Made by a program: the position numbers and the translations under genes. Below are positions 11,381-12,813 of a stretch of DNA of 12,813 nt, piece after piece. The DNA lies in assembly GCA_030590605.1 (NCBI GenBank), contig JAUUYB010000017.1, positions 1 through 12,813 of the forward strand, written 5' to 3'. The notes beneath the pieces are model-generated. The model was not told the origin of the DNA. It was given only the letters and a program-made list of their open reading frames with translations, and did not search any database. Within the stretch, counting starts at the first letter, position 1, and the number at the start of each line of letters is the position of its first letter. The DNA is from Candidatus Woesearchaeota archaeon. GTDB taxonomy: Archaea > Nanobdellota > Nanobdellia > Woesearchaeales > JAUUYB01.

Positions 11381-12813
11381 CTACTCACCCTGTTTGATTC
11401 TGCCGACGACACTTCTGAGCATATGGTCCGTCACTTCGACATCATGATAGACATGCAAGGGTAATCTCTCCTTGATTCCCATGATGAGGGGATATGTACC
11501 TATCGGCCGTCCAAAAGTGGTGTTTCCGTCATGTATCTCTGTCCGTACCTGATTTATCACTGTCCCTTTCGGTACAAGAAGCTTGAGCATAGGTAAATCG
11601 ATTTCATGACGGATCCTGTCTCTCCATTTCCAATAATATTTTCCGTTCTTTTTCAGGAATTTTGATCCTACGGTATCACCTAGCACCGTGCCGTTGAAGG
11701 GGATCACTTTCCTTATGTTTATCCTTCTGAGCAACAATCCTTTCTTGACGATCCTGAAAAGATAGTTCAAATTTTCATCGAAAGTGTCTTTAGTCTCGCC
11801 GATGAGCCCAAAAAGGATGTTGATGCCTGGAAGGAATGCATGTTGTCCCCTCGCCCCCTTCTTTGCCCCATATTTATTTAAGATTTCTATTGCTTTCATA
11901 ACTGTTTCAGGATCTGAATTGAGATTGTTATCCTTGATGACTTTCTTATCGAAACTTTCGACACCGAATGCCGCCACGTTCCCATCACTGCATAGATCGA
12001 CGATCGCCTTGGTGATCTCGATTCCCCTCTTCCCTACGACTTTCGCAGGATTTACATTGTCTATATGGAGCGTATCGATGGTTGATATCTTACGGATATC
12101 TTTGAGGAGTTTGATAGGATCAGGGTATGAATAGAAACAGGATTGTTTTCCGAGACGGAAATGGACTATGCCTTCTTTTGATAATGATTTGATTTCTGCG
12201 ACTATATCGGATATATCTCGAAATTCTGTACAGTGCTTGATAGGTTCTGTACAGAAGCTGCATCCTTTCACTCTGTCACATCCTCTGCCTGTCTCGATCT
12301 CTGCTATCCGCAGATCAGGTATCTGTTTGACGATTTTTGCACCTATTGTAGCATATCGGTTGATATCTTTGAATAAGAAGTCAATTCCAAGAGTCCTATC
12401 GAAGATTTCAGGGACTTTTTCAGGTCTCCTGCCCCCCATGAGCTGCGTGCCGAAGACTGCAGGACCTGTAAGGGTCTTTGTACATTGGAGATCCTGGATC
12501 AATGGTCCGACTTCTTTAAGGGTCCCAGGGACTGCAGTAAGATATTTTCCTGGAACATGCACTCCTATGATGACAATAAGTTCGTCTGTCTCTCCAAGGA
12601 TCTTCTTGACGTTCCTGTTCGACGTCAGGTTATATGTCTTAAGGTCTGTCTTTTGCCTGCTGCCTCCTTTTTTTCCTGTTGATTTTCTTAGATCGTCGAT
12701 AGTCAAGTAGGTGGGGATATTCCCTGTCTCTTCGATAAGCCTCCCAGCAATATATCTTGGATAAGTCCCTATATATGGCGGCACCCCTAGACCTGATGGC
12801 TCATCAGTATAAC
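11381..12813 (-). CDS. Radical SAM enzyme, COG1031-like, 5' partial
   Basis: The frame is open to the window edge. The residues before a GTG at 12784 (TDEPSGLG) belong to the protein, so that GTG is internal and the true start lies off the right side. It has 477 visible residues. The cluster motif is C-x5-C-x2-C (CDRVKGCSFC, nt 12280-12251), longer than the canonical CX3CX2C but, as I recall, usual in this archaeal Fe-S oxidoreductase family (COG1031). It is followed by FRLGKQSCFYSY and GINILFGLIGETKDTF of the TIM barrel. These enzymes cleave SAM reductively; the substrate is unknown. COG1031 proteins are described with a C-terminal helix-hairpin-helix. This one stops shortly after RPIGTYPLIMGI...RSVVGRIKQGE, so that part seems to be missing, right next to a large palindrome. 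Confidence 0.85.
   Translation of the reverse strand, partial: YTDEPSGLGVPPYIGTYPRYIAGRLIEETGNIPTYLTIDDLRKSTGKKGGSRQKTDLKTYNLTSNRNVKKILGETDELIVIIGVHVPGKYLTAVPGTLKEVGPLIQDLQCTKTLTGPAVFGTQLMGGRRPEKVPEIFDRTLGIDFLFKDINRYATIGAKIVKQIPDLRIAEIETGRGCDRVKGCSFCTEPIKHCTEFRDISDIVAEIKSLSKEGIVHFRLGKQSCFYSYPDPIKLLKDIRKISTIDTLHIDNVNPAKVVGKRGIEITKAIVDLCSDGNVAAFGVESFDKKVIKDNNLNSDPETVMKAIEILNKYGAKKGARGQHAFLPGINILFGLIGETKDTFDENLNYLFRIVKKGLLLRRINIRKVIPFNGTVLGDTVGSKFLKKNGKYYWKWRDRIRHEIDLPMLKLLVPKGTVINQVRTEIHDGNTTFGRPIGTYPLIMGIKERLPLHVYHDVEVTDHMLRSVVGRIKQGE

Noticed and set aside
11221..11412. Minus-strand frame of 63 residues
   Set aside because: It spans the palindrome and the end of the radical-SAM gene, with no promoter or known motif; the sequence is better explained by hairpins.

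Overview
The window is a dense, mostly single-copy stretch of an archaeal chromosome. The archaeal assignment rests on RLI/ABCE1, an archaeal-type TrmI, the Nre DNA-repair protein, a ThiI-type PP-loop enzyme, two tRNA genes with insertions at the usual intron position, TATA-box promoters and mostly leaderless start codons. Moderate GC, short genes, a stand-alone ThiI core and several small coiled-coil or membrane proteins would fit a DPANN-like archaeon, but that lineage call is inference.

Layout. 1-1548 (+): 3' part of RLI/ABCE1, cut by the window edge. 1545-3514 (-): tRNA-Cys, trmI, a DUF2391-like membrane protein and a coiled-coil protein. 3613-3963 (+): a CxxCxxCC protein, convergent with a HAD phosphatase (3945-4772, -). 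4822-5010: tRNA-Lys plus a displaced copy of its 5' end around a small hairpin element. 5124-6907 (-): a 32-residue SEC-C protein, a DHH phosphoesterase and a minimal ThiI. 7009-8247 (+): NreA with a PCNA-interacting tail. 8298-8499 (+): intron-bearing tRNA-Asn and tRNA-Ile, followed by a second hairpin element flanked by a copy of the tRNA-Ile 3' end. 8621-8918: very AT-rich DNA with repeated GATACT-type motifs ahead of a ribbon-helix-helix regulator overlapping a two-TM membrane protein gene (9080-9919). 9906-10991 (-): a cytosolic PQQ-type beta-propeller. 11070-11354: a probable structured RNA and a long palindrome. 11381-12813 (-): a radical-SAM enzyme running off the right edge.

How the genes work together. 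Much of the content is about tRNA and translation: four tRNAs, TrmI (m1A), ThiI (s4U-type sulfuration) and RLI (ribosome recycling). NreA and the DHH enzyme belong to nucleic-acid maintenance. Seven promoter-proximal genes have a TATA box centred about 25-28 nt before the start codon, often inside the tail of the preceding gene, so they should make leaderless mRNAs. The genes translated from inside an operon instead carry GGTGA-type Shine-Dalgarno sites.

Most notable are the two 112-113 nt units at tRNA-Lys and tRNA-Ile. They share a motif, size and orientation, and each is bounded by an exact duplication of one tRNA end, which suggests a miniature tRNA-targeted element. The other main candidate is the RNA-like locus at 11070-11286, which has alternative pairings.
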